DNA of 44,676 bases from CAYRJA01 sp964424455 (GTDB lineage: Bacteria; Bacteroidota; Bacteroidia; Chitinophagales; UBA10324). This document shows, one piece after another, positions 17,934 to 26,605 of the stretch (positions are counted from its first letter, which is position 1; every line of letters starts with the position of its first letter). The notes under the pieces were generated by a model. That model made no database searches, had not been told where the DNA came from, and was given only the letters and a program-made list of their open reading frames with translations. Location: the NCBI GenBank assembly GCA_964424455.1, contig CAYRJA010000011.1, forward strand, positions 1-44,676. The letters run 5' to 3'. Position numbers and translations under genes: made by a program.

Positions 17934-19679
17934 TTGAAAAATTTCCTATCTTTTATTCTGTTGATGTTTTTCTTCTTGCCGGGGAAATCACAAACTATTT
18001 TTCCTCCCCGTTTAACCTGTATCAGCAATTTCCTGAACGGCGATATTCAACTTACCTGGATTGTCCCGAATAACTCCTGTGGCAGTTTTGTTTCTTACAC
18101 TATTTACGGAAGCAGTACCGGAAAAAACGGAACTTACAATGTAATTGCAACGATTTCCACTCAAGGGCAAACTACTTACACTTTTGCAGGAGCAAACGGA
18201 AACACTACTACCTGGCACTTCTACATGGTAAGTAACTTTAATTGTCCCGGCGACACTGCTATTAATTCTGATACAATTGATAATCAGGACCCTCTGTCCC
18301 CGGTGATGAACTTTGTTACAGTCAGCGGTTCAAATTCTGTAACACTTAACTGGCAGCAAGGAGCGTCACCACAGACTTATGGTTATATAATATACAAAGT
18401 CGTCGGTACAGTAAACACCCCTATTGATACTATCATCGGCAAATCTGTTACAACTTATACCGACATCGGCTCTTCTCCGTCAACCGGTTCTGTCGGCTAC
18501 AAAATTGCAGCCATTGACAGTTGCAGCAGAACAGGTCTCATCAGTTTGACCGAACATGAAACAGTTTTTCTTACGGGAACTGCCGTTAATTGCAAACCAA
18601 CCGGCTCTCTCACATGGACATCCTATCAGGGATGGACAGTAGATCATTATGTGGTTTATGACTCGGTTAATACGAGTGCGTTTACTCCATTACTCACTAC
18701 ACAAAGTACTTCTGCCTCCTTTAACCACTCCAGCGATGATGTCTGCTTTAAGATTGTTGCCTACTCTTCAAGCGGGAAGGATTCTTCCACTTCTAACATT
18801 CTTTGTGTTAAAGGAAGTCAATACAGTCCGGTAAATGATTTTTATCTGCGCAATGTAACTGTTACAGCGCCGGGTGAAAATGATGTTTACTTTTCCACTA
18901 ACTCTTCTTCCGATATCCTCTCTATGAAAATTGAAAGAAGTTCTGATGGTATTGAATATATCCCTATAGATGTAGTGCCTGTTCCATCCAATCTTAATGT
19001 CATCAATTATTACGGAGATGCAGACGCATCAAATGGAGAGCAGAGTTACTATTACCGGTTTATCACAACAGATAGCTGTGGGAATATTGATACCTCCACC
19101 GCAGGAAAAAGCATTGTGCTGGGCGGTTATGCATTTACAAATTTTAAGAACCACTTAAATTGGGATGAATCGTTTATGCAATATGGAACAGTGTTGAATT
19201 ACCATGTATATCGTCAGCCCAATACAACACCCATCACTATACTGCCTGCCACCACTCTTTTCTATGAAGAAGATGTAACAGGCTTAGTTGGTGATACAGG
19301 TACGCTCTGTTACTTTGTTGAAGCAGAAATTGAAATGAATCTTCCGGATGGAACTAAAGATGTTGTTTACAGCCGATCCAACGTAAAATGTCTTGACCAG
19401 ATTATTAAAATCACTGTGCCTAATGCCTTTGCTCCTGAGGGAAAGAATAACATCTTCAAGCCTGTGTTAAGGTTTACAGGAAATAAATCTTACCTGTTTG
19501 AAATATATAACCGCTGGGGCGGATTGATTTTTTCTACCAAAGATTTCAGTAAAGGATGGGACGGGACCTACAACGGAAAATTAGTAGAGCAGGGTGTCTA
19601 TGTTTACGATGTTCAGGTGATAGACAGCAATGGAAAAAATACAGAGCGAAAGGGTACTGTAATGGTTTTACGCCATTAG
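17934..19679 (+). CDS. Secreted protein with Fn3-like domains and gliding-motility-type C-terminal domain
   Basis: A 581-residue exported protein. Signal peptide MKNFLSFILLMFFFLPGKSQ, translated from TTG 17934; no in-frame ATG would keep the signal. Several fibronectin III/Ig-like segments follow, for example ITVSGSNSVTLNW-type strands. The last 90 or so residues are the T9SS type B (CHU_C or gliding_CTERM) domain: ITVPNAFAPEGKNNIFKP, FEIYNRWGGLIFST, then GWDGTYNGKLVEQGVYVYDV. Such proteins are cell-surface or secreted cargo of the type IX system. It starts 11 bases after the M16 gene, so the three genes may be one operon. Its stop overlaps the stop of scpB by 4 bases in convergent orientation. 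Confidence 0.88.
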   Translation: MKNFLSFILLMFFFLPGKSQTIFPPRLTCISNFLNGDIQLTWIVPNNSCGSFVSYTIYGSSTGKNGTYNVIATISTQGQTTYTFAGANGNTTTWHFYMVSNFNCPGDTAINSDTIDNQDPLSPVMNFVTVSGSNSVTLNWQQGASPQTYGYIIYKVVGTVNTPIDTIIGKSVTTYTDIGSSPSTGSVGYKIAAIDSCSRTGLISLTEHETVFLTGTAVNCKPTGSLTWTSYQGWTVDHYVVYDSVNTSAFTPLLTTQSTSASFNHSSDDVCFKIVAYSSSGKDSSTSNILCVKGSQYSPVNDFYLRNVTVTAPGENDVYFSTNSSSDILSMKIERSSDGIEYIPIDVVPVPSNLNVINYYGDADASNGEQSYYYRFITTDSCGNIDTSTAGKSIVLGGYAFTNFKNHLNWDESFMQYGTVLNYHVYRQPNTTPITILPATTLFYEEDVTGLVGDTGTLCYFVEAEIEMNLPDGTKDVVYSRSNVKCLDQIIKITVPNAFAPEGKNNIFKPVLRFTGNKSYLFEIYNRWGGLIFSTKDFSKGWDGTYNGKLVEQGVYVYDVQVIDSNGKNTERKGTVMVLRH

Positions 19680-20242
19680 TTTTCAGTCAGTAATCCGATA
19701 GTATTTTCTTCGCTTATTTCAACATCTTTCAACTTAGGCAAATCCTTTTCAGAGTTGATGCCAAAATAATTCATAAAGAAAGGACTTACTTTATAAAGCA
19801 TTGCTTTACCCATTCCTTCATCTCTTCCGGCAGCAGCAATTAAATCTTTCTCTAATAATTTCTGAACTGAATAATCACAGTTTACACCGCGAATTTGTTC
19901 AATCTCCGGTTTTGAGACAGGCTGCTTGTAAGCAATAATAGAAAGCACTTCCAACTGACTGGTAGAAAGACGCTTGCTCAGTTTTTCCTTCAACATTTCA
20001 GCAACTACCGGCTGAAATTCATTCTTAGTAAAGAACTGGTAACCACCTGCAAGACTAACTAACTCAAAGCTATAATCACCTGTTTGATATTTCTGTAACA
20101 GTTCATCAATGGCTGTTTCAATTTCTAATTTAGTAAGTTCAATAGAAGCAGTTTTTTCCAAAGTCTTTTTTATCTCTGTAACAGTTAACGGCTGGTCAGA
20201 AACAAAAATCATAGCTTCAATGTGAAGAGCGAGTTTTTCCAA
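19676..20242 (-). CDS. scpB: Segregation and condensation protein B
   Basis: Winged-helix kleisin-associated subunit of the SMC-ScpAB condensin. Core motifs are HIEAMIFVSDQPLTVTEIKKTL at the start, LSTSQLEVLSIIAYKQPVSKPEIEQIRGVN in the middle, and LLEKDLIAAAGRDEGMGKAMLYKVSPFFMNYFGI at the end. The frame stays open to a TTG at 20302, but I favour TTG 20242 because MEKLALHIEAMIF is how the family begins; that gives 188 residues. An ATG at 20212 would remove the first strand. scpA and smc are not in the window. Two full CTGTAACAG motifs (20093, 20176) lie in it. Confidence 0.88.
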   Translation of the reverse strand: MEKLALHIEAMIFVSDQPLTVTEIKKTLEKTASIELTKLEIETAIDELLQKYQTGDYSFELVSLAGGYQFFTKNEFQPVVAEMLKEKLSKRLSTSQLEVLSIIAYKQPVSKPEIEQIRGVNCDYSVQKLLEKDLIAAAGRDEGMGKAMLYKVSPFFMNYFGINSEKDLPKLKDVEISEENTIGLLTEN

Positions 20243-20298
20243 GTGTTTAAGAATTTGCCCAAACTTCCGTAAATGATGTGATTGTTCCAAGAAATCTG

Positions 20299-20463
20299 TC
20301 AAATTGTTTTTAACAAATCCGGTATTTCAATGGAAAACTTTATTGATTTATTGATTAAGATATTTAAAGTATCTTGAAATTCTTTGGCAGTCTCACAAGC
20401 CAACCCACAACCTAAACTTGCAAAAGGTCCGTTTTTTGCTAACCCCTTTTCAACAGCATCGTT
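20299..20463 (-). pseudogene. Possible 3' remnant of an unknown gene upstream of scpB
   Basis: After an in-frame TAG at 20466-20464, the minus strand reads 54 codons with protein-like composition (for example GPFASLGCGLACETAKEF) and ends in TGA at 20301-20299, next to scpB. No ATG start is available, so it looks like the tail of a gene whose front is missing, possibly lost when the restriction-modification genes arrived. I do not recognise the family. An open run of this length could also be chance. Confidence 0.3.
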
Positions 20464-20471
20464 CTAAATAT

Positions 20472-20479
20472 TACCTTTG
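20472..20479 (+). promoter_or_regulatory. Candidate -7 element for the nuclease gene (TACCTTTG)
   Basis: TACCTTTG matches TAnnTTTG and ends 19 bases before the ATG at 20499. A TTTTC about 20 bases upstream is a weak -33 candidate. The same octamer serves the DUF4290 gene at 23705. Confidence 0.5.
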
Positions 20480-20498
20480 AAATCATTTAAAAACAAGT

Positions 20499-21449
20499 AT
20501 GAACATATTTCAAAAATTAGAAAAGTTTGTTTCAGATGTTTTCAAAACAACTTTGGACATATTTCTTGAAGCATTAAGAATGAGCCCGAATGCACAGGGC
20601 TATGTAAGCGGTTCAATTACCGAACTTCTTTTAAAGAAAAAATTAGAGGAGGATGGATATGAGGTAAAGCGAATCAGGGAGAAATGGGAAGGAAAGAAAC
20701 ATCCGAATCATCACGGAGATTTTTATTTCAAAGGAAAGAATCATTGGTTTGTTTTGGAATCAAAAGGCGTGAAATCAAATTCAGAGAAGTGGCACAAACT
20801 CTACAATTACAACAATCTGAAAAATTTCCTTTACTCACACAGCGATAAGATCAGTTGGATAGATCCAAAGAAAGACATTGAACCACAAATCGTGAACTGG
20901 TTGCAGAAGGAACTTCCAAAACTCAATGATGAATCAGCCGACCTTTACGATTACGAAGAGATTCAGAAATACACCGCACCGAAAAGAGAAACAACAAAAT
21001 CATTGGCTATTGCTGCTTTGAAAAAGTTCAGCCGAGAAGAAATACAAAATAAAATTCAGGAACGACTTGAATATGTTATGAGCAAAGTGAGAGTTTTAGA
21101 AACGCATTTTGTTTCGGGAACTTCTGGAGCAAGCGACAGGGCACAAGCCACACCAAGAAAAGATGAATTCAACCTGATTTCCATTGACATTTTCCTTCGT
21201 TACTCAGAACACAAATTTCTTTTTGCAAGTCCGCAACAACTTGAATCATCAGGCGATGATGAAAACCATTTGCAACAGAATTACATCATGGGCTTTGTAT
21301 TCCCACAAGCAGACGGAAAACTTAAACTTGATTTATCAGACGAATGGACAGATGACTTTGCAGAAGCATTTGGAACTCTTAAAGTCGCTGATGCCGTAAA
21401 GGAAAAAGATATGCAAGTTGATAACCGAAACATCGTATTTGAAAACTGA
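20499..21449 (+). CDS. PD-(D/E)XK-type restriction endonuclease candidate
   Basis: A 316-residue soluble protein with no membrane or signal segment. The N-terminal part shows a restriction-type nuclease core: Glu41 in SGSITELLLKKKLEEDGY, Asp74 in HHGDFYF and Glu87-Ser-Lys89 in WFVLESKG, the E...D...ExK pattern of PD-(D/E)XK enzymes. The rest is helical and charged, with a conserved-looking tail (YIMGFVFPQADGKLKLDLSDEWTDDF). It stands 50 bases before a methylase-specificity gene, so it is best read as the cleavage subunit of that system. I cannot name a characterised homologue. It has its own -7 box at 20472. Confidence 0.7.
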   Translation: MNIFQKLEKFVSDVFKTTLDIFLEALRMSPNAQGYVSGSITELLLKKKLEEDGYEVKRIREKWEGKKHPNHHGDFYFKGKNHWFVLESKGVKSNSEKWHKLYNYNNLKNFLYSHSDKISWIDPKKDIEPQIVNWLQKELPKLNDESADLYDYEEIQKYTAPKRETTKSLAIAALKKFSREEIQNKIQERLEYVMSKVRVLETHFVSGTSGASDRAQATPRKDEFNLISIDIFLRYSEHKFLFASPQQLESSGDDENHLQQNYIMGFVFPQADGKLKLDLSDEWTDDFAEAFGTLKVADAVKEKDMQVDNRNIVFEN

Positions 21450-21483
21450 TTTGTCGGAATTACACAAATGTGTGTTATATTTG
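21450..21483 (+). promoter_or_regulatory. Promoter of the methylase gene (TTTG-N22-TATATTTG)
   Basis: TTTG at 21450-21453 and TATATTTG at 21476-21483 match both Bacteroidota elements with a 22-base spacer. Transcription would begin near 21489, leaving about ten bases before the ATG at 21500. The promoter lies in the 50-base gap after the nuclease stop, so the methylase can be transcribed separately from the nuclease. Confidence 0.65.
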
Positions 21484-21495
21484 CCACAAATGTGT
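21462..21495 (+). promoter_or_regulatory. Twin operator-like direct repeats, each a dyad
   Basis: CACAAATGTGT occurs at 21463-21473 and again at 21485-21495, 22 bases apart, close to two helical turns. Each copy is also a dyad (CACA-AA-TGTG; the first extends to ACACA-AA-TGTGT). The first copy sits between the -33 and -7 boxes, the second over the predicted transcription start. This is the geometry of a repressor or controller-protein operator. No regulator gene is adjacent. Confidence 0.55.
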
Positions 21496-21499
21496 AACT

Positions 21500-23509
21500 A
21501 TGGACTTAGTGCTTGACTTTGAACTTTCCAAAGAAGATAATCTCTTAAAGAGGTTTGAGGAAATTCACAACTACATCTACGCCAACGATGGCTTATCTAC
21601 TCAGCAAACACTTGAGGAGATAATCAAAATCTTGTTCATCAAAATTTATGATGAGAACAACAAGACAAAACAATTTCAGATTGCAGCCGAAGAGTTGAAT
21701 CATTTGAAAAACTCTAACGCTGCAAATGCTTTTGTAAAACGCATTGCAGGACTGCTGGAAGAAACCAAACGGAATTACAAAGATATTTTTGATTCAGACG
21801 AAAAAATTCGTCTATCAAATATTTCGTTGGGTTTTACTGTAAACAAACTTCAATCAATTTCACTTGCTGATTCATCCAATGATGCAAAGGGTTTGGCGTT
21901 TCAAAAGTTCTTGGCTCACCAAGAGAAAGACGGCAGGGGACAATTTTTCACTCCCGAACCAGTCATTGATTTTTGTGTTGACATCATTCAACCCAAACCG
22001 ACTGAAACGATTGTTGACCCTGCCTGCGGCAGTGGCGGCTTTTTAATTTCTTCGCTGAAATATTTGCTTCGCAATAATCCGAGAGCAAAATCAGAAAACT
22101 TAGTTTCAAAAAACTTATTCGGGCTTGACATCAACAAGAGCATAGCACGAATTGCAAAAATGAAATTGTTGCTTGAAGCTAACGGGCAAGCAAATATTTT
22201 CTGCACCAATTCACTTGAAGACCTTGACGAAATCAAACTGACAGTTTCGGAAGCAATCAACAAAAAATCTTTTGACGGCTTTGATATTGTGCTGACTAAT
22301 CCACCTTTCGGAACACTTGGAAAAATCACAAACACAAAGACACTTTCACATTATGACTTGGGCTACAAGTGGACTGGTTCAGGCAATCAGTTTTACAAGA
22401 CAAAGAATTTAAGCAACGGACAAGCAGCCGAAATACTTTTCATAGAACGCTGCTTGCAACTTCTCAAAGAAGGAGGACGACTTGGAATTGTTTTGCCCAA
22501 CGGACATTTTGAAAATCCATCGTTAGAGTATTTGAGATCTTATTTAAAACAGAAGGCAAATATTTTAGCGATTGTAAAACTTCCACAAGAAACTTTTATC
22601 CCTTATGGAACAGGGGTAAAAACTTCTCTCCTTTTTCTTGAAAAGGAAACAGCAAACACAAAAACAAAATATCAAATCTTCTTCAGCAAAATTGACAAGC
22701 CAGGTTATCAAGGTAACAAGAACGGCACACCGGTTTACAAGAAGGACAAATATGGAATGACCCTTAAAGAAAAAGGTGTTCCTGTTCTTGACGAAGATTT
22801 TTCTCTTGCTGTTTCAGATTACAAGAAATTTCAAGAGCATCAGAAAACAAAATCAGACAATTCATTTTCCATTGACTTCAACGAACTGAACGGAAGATTT
22901 GATTACGACTTTTATTCTCCCGATAACAGAAAACTTTTGACAACGCTTGAAAAAGGAAATGCAGTTCGCCTTTGTGATGTTGTTGAAATAGTAAATGCAA
23001 AAAGTAAAAAGTTAAATCAGTCAGACAAGAAAGTTGAGTATGTTGAGTTGTCCGACATCAACACTCATTCATTTGAAATCATCAACACGACAGAATATTT
23101 GGTGCATGAATTACCGAGCAGAGCATCGTATGACTTACACACAGGTGACATCGTAACTGCGGTTGCAGGAAACTCAGTAGGCACATCAAAACATGCGACT
23201 GCATTAGTAACAGAAGAAAACAATGGAGCAATTTGCACAAACGGTTTTAGAGTTTTACGCAACTTCAAAAACATTGACCCTTACTATTTGCTTTACTTTT
23301 TGAAAAGTGAATCGTTCCTCAAACAAATGTATATGTATCGCACTGGTGCAGCAATTCCAAATGTTTCCGACTTTGACTTGTCAAACATTTTAATCACACT
23401 ACCAGAAGAAAAGAAGATGAAAGAGATTAGCAATAAAATGAAAAAGGCATTTGAGTTACGACAAGAATCACGGAAACAAATTGAAAGTATAAATTATGAA
23501 TTTACATAG
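21500..23509 (+). CDS. N6-adenine DNA methyltransferase fused to an HsdS-like specificity domain
   Basis: A 669-residue modification enzyme. It has an N-terminal helical HsdM-like region (1-140), motif X GQFFTPEPV (148-156), SAM motif I DPACGSGGF (173-181) and catalytic motif IV NPPF (267-270), typical of gamma-class N6-adenine methylases. From about 465 to the end a single HsdS-type target-recognition domain follows: VRLCDVVEIVNAKSKK, YVELSDINTH, LHTGDIVTAVAGNSVGTSKHA, CTNGFRVLR and a terminal helical segment. I choose the ATG at 21500; a GTG at 21470 lies inside the operator repeats and before the predicted transcription start. One recognition domain per chain suggests a dimer reading a symmetric or bipartite site. 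The partner nuclease is upstream. Confidence 0.88.
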   Translation: MDLVLDFELSKEDNLLKRFEEIHNYIYANDGLSTQQTLEEIIKILFIKIYDENNKTKQFQIAAEELNHLKNSNAANAFVKRIAGLLEETKRNYKDIFDSDEKIRLSNISLGFTVNKLQSISLADSSNDAKGLAFQKFLAHQEKDGRGQFFTPEPVIDFCVDIIQPKPTETIVDPACGSGGFLISSLKYLLRNNPRAKSENLVSKNLFGLDINKSIARIAKMKLLLEANGQANIFCTNSLEDLDEIKLTVSEAINKKSFDGFDIVLTNPPFGTLGKITNTKTLSHYDLGYKWTGSGNQFYKTKNLSNGQAAEILFIERCLQLLKEGGRLGIVLPNGHFENPSLEYLRSYLKQKANILAIVKLPQETFIPYGTGVKTSLLFLEKETANTKTKYQIFFSKIDKPGYQGNKNGTPVYKKDKYGMTLKEKGVPVLDEDFSLAVSDYKKFQEHQKTKSDNSFSIDFNELNGRFDYDFYSPDNRKLLTTLEKGNAVRLCDVVEIVNAKSKKLNQSDKKVEYVELSDINTHSFEIINTTEYLVHELPSRASYDLHTGDIVTAVAGNSVGTSKHATALVTEENNGAICTNGFRVLRNFKNIDPYYLLYFLKSESFLKQMYMYRTGAAIPNVSDFDLSNILITLPEEKKMKEISNKMKKAFELRQESRKQIESINYEFT

Positions 23510-23731
23510 TCAACGCAGTAGTCACATACGGACACGACACATGGACGACAGAAACAGAAGCACATACCCATAATAAATGCTTAGCAAACTCCGTTACAGA
23601 TTTTTATGGACAGTTTTAAAAAATTACTCTCTGTTTCACTTTTAACTTGAATCCGCAATATGCCTGTCCGGATATTTCCTTCTTGGATAATCCTTGACAC
23701 TCCTTACCTTTGACAACTTACATAAATATAT
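23510..23731. other. Non-coding tail of the R-M unit and leader of DUF4290
   Basis: The first 60 or so bases (23515-23575) are strikingly poor in T and rich in A and C, unlike the surrounding sequence. The rest is ordinary AT-rich leader with a promoter at 23683-23712. I see no gene on either strand and no direct repeat matching the left side of the R-M unit. Confidence 0.4.
23683..23712 (+). promoter_or_regulatory. Promoter of the DUF4290 gene (TTG-N19-TACCTTTG)
   Basis: TTG at 23683-23685 and TACCTTTG at 23705-23712 are separated by 19 bases. Transcription would start about 13 bases before the ATG at 23732. Confidence 0.55.
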
Positions 23732-24406
23732 ATGGAATACAACTCTCAACGATCACAAATGATAATACCCGAATATGGGCGTATTACTCAAAAGATGGCA
23801 GAATATATCTGCACCATTCCTGATCGTGAAAAAAGAAATACCGCTGCCCGTCAGTTGATTGAGATAATGGCAACTTTCAATCCGCAGTTAAAAAGTATGG
23901 AAGAATACCGCCAGCGTCTTTGGGATCATTTATTCATAATGACGGATTACAAATTAGATGTGGATTCACCCTATCCAAAACCAAAGAAGCCAAAAGGAGT
24001 GCATGAAAAGCCAAAGCCGATACCTTATCCGCACCAGAAAATAAAGTTTCGCAACTATGGAAAAAATATAGAAAATCTTTTAAGTAAGATTACAACGGAA
24101 ATAGATGACCCGGAAAAGAAGAAAAGCGCTACTGAAGCTGTTGCCTATTACATGAAGTTGGTTCATCTGCAATGGAATGCAGAAAATCCGAGTGATGAAT
24201 TAATTCGCAGTGATTTAAAGATGATGAGTGGCGGCAATCTGGAACTGGATACCAGTTACAATCTCGATAATATTAAAAGCCGCCCTGTTGAAGGAACATC
24301 ATACAGAGAGAAGGAAGGAAGCAGAGTTAAAAAGAAAAAATACAATAATAAAGGAAATGATCGCGGAGGCGGACATCGCGGTGGAAGATTCAGAAAGAAG
24401 AGATAG
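23732..24406 (+). CDS. DUF4290 domain protein
   Basis: A 224-residue cytoplasmic protein, a Bacteroidota core family of unknown function. Typical landmarks are IIPEYGRITQKMAEYICTI near the N-terminus, EYRQRLWDHLFIMTDYKLDVDSPYP around residues 57-82 and a helical segment with YYMKLVHLQWNAENPSDE. The C-terminal 35 or so residues are low-complexity basic and glycine-rich (KKKKYNNKGNDRGGGHRGGRFRKKR is the tail region), which suggests nucleic-acid binding by charge; that is inference. The stop is followed after 10 bases by a TGTTACAG copy (24417). murA follows 137 bases downstream, an order I believe is common in this phylum. Confidence 0.9.
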   Translation: MEYNSQRSQMIIPEYGRITQKMAEYICTIPDREKRNTAARQLIEIMATFNPQLKSMEEYRQRLWDHLFIMTDYKLDVDSPYPKPKKPKGVHEKPKPIPYPHQKIKFRNYGKNIENLLSKITTEIDDPEKKKSATEAVAYYMKLVHLQWNAENPSDELIRSDLKMMSGGNLELDTSYNLDNIKSRPVEGTSYREKEGSRVKKKKYNNKGNDRGGGHRGGRFRKKR

Positions 24407-24543
24407 TGTTACAGTTATTATTCGCCTTTAGAATAATCTGAAAATCCTCAAACTATCCTTTACAAAGTTATCCCGCTGAAAATTTTCATTCCTATTAGAA
24501 TTAAATCATCCACTGAATATCAGTTATTGAAAACATAAAAATC

Positions 24544-25851
<1,308 letters not shown>

Positions 25852-25863
25852 TTCTTAAATTTT

Positions 25864-26211
25864 ATGGAAGAAGTTTCAATCTACTTTAACAGCCGCTGCA
25901 AGAAATGCCAGTCGGTAATGGAGATTCTTAAAAAGAAGCAAATTGAAGCAAAGGTTGTTAACTATCTTGAAGGAACTGTAACAGAGAAGGAATTAAAACA
26001 TGTTATTAAACTGCTTGGTATTCCTGCCGAACAATTAGTCAGAAAAAATGAGTCTGTCTTTAAAGAGAAATTTGCTGAAAAGAAAATGACGGAAGAACAA
26101 TGGATTAAAGCCATGCTGAAATATCCTATCCTGATCCAGCGACCGATTATTATTAAAGGAAAGAAAGCGGTAATTGGGCGCCCTGCCGAGCAGGTATTTG
26201 ATATTCTTTAA
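25864..26211 (+). CDS. ArsC/Spx-family thioredoxin-fold protein with a CxxC pair
   Basis: A 115-residue protein of the arsenate reductase/Spx/YffB family. It begins EVSIYFNSRCKKCQSVMEIL, with Cys12 and Cys15 forming a CxxC rather than the Cys plus Arg-rich arrangement of classical ArsC. The later TVTEKELKHVIKLLGI and the PILIQRPIIIKGKKAVIGRP segment (Arg near 93) are family hallmarks. A redox or thiol-transfer role is likely; true arsenate reduction is doubtful because no ars genes are near. It is 12 bases after murA and probably cotranscribed with it. Confidence 0.85.
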   Translation: MEEVSIYFNSRCKKCQSVMEILKKKQIEAKVVNYLEGTVTEKELKHVIKLLGIPAEQLVRKNESVFKEKFAEKKMTEEQWIKAMLKYPILIQRPIIIKGKKAVIGRPAEQVFDIL

Positions 26212-26250
26212 TTTATATTTAATATACTTCCTGACCTAAATTTTTTGATT

Positions 26251-26258
26251 TACATTTG
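26251..26258 (+). promoter_or_regulatory. Candidate -7 element of the cold shock gene (TACATTTG)
   Basis: TACATTTG fits TAnnTTTG and ends 33 bases before the ATG at 26292. No clear TTTG at -33. The leader would be about 27 nt, too short for the long structured leaders of E. coli cspA. Confidence 0.45.
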
Positions 26259-26291
26259 CCCATTAAATCATTAAACAATTTTTAAGTACAA

Positions 26292-26483
26292 ATGAAAAAA
26301 GGTAAAGTAAAGTTCTTCAATAACGCCAAAGGTTACGGGTTCATTAAGGACGATGAAACAGGACAAGATATTTTTGTCCATGTAACAGGAGTTTCACAGG
26401 ACATCCGTGAAGGTGATTCAGTGACTTTTGAAGTTACAGAAGGAAAAAAAGGTTTGAATGCAATCAATGTTAAGTTAGCATAA
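26292..26483 (+). CDS. Cold shock domain protein
   Basis: A 63-residue single cold-shock domain. RNP1 is present as AKGYGFIKD (14-22) and RNP2 as DIFVHVTG (26-33), the aromatic and basic residues that bind single-stranded RNA or DNA. The sequence is complete for the family (63-70 residues). It is an RNA chaperone in the cytoplasm; cold induction is not shown by the sequence. It stands as its own unit between a -7 box and a strong terminator. Confidence 0.95.
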   Translation: MKKGKVKFFNNAKGYGFIKDDETGQDIFVHVTGVSQDIREGDSVTFEVTEGKKGLNAINVKLA

Positions 26484-26502
26484 ACATTAAAGCTTTTTTT
26501 GC

Positions 26503-26534
26503 AAAACGCCCTGATTATTATCAGGGCGTTTTTG
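26503..26534 (+). terminator. Rho-independent terminator after the cold shock gene
   Basis: Stem AAAACGCCCTGA (26503-26514), loop TTATTA, complementary arm TCAGGGCGTTTT (26521-26532), with the T-run continuing to 26533. The 12-bp perfect stem with A- and T-tracts could act in both directions. It is the clearest terminator in the window. Confidence 0.9.
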
Positions 26535-26605
26535 TTTACAGCAACTCTGTATAAAAGAAGCTCAGGAAATTTTATATTGCTTACAATTGTTTTTTGCCCG
26601 ATGTA

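Noticed and set aside
21470..21499. GTG start for the methylase, adding 10 residues with two cysteines
   Set aside because: It lies within the operator repeats and upstream of the predicted transcription start; ATG 21500 fits both promoter and family better.
20303..23731. Direct repeats or att sites bounding the R-M genes
   Set aside because: By eye I found no matching repeat between the two flanks, no tRNA and no integrase or transposase, so the mode of entry is open.
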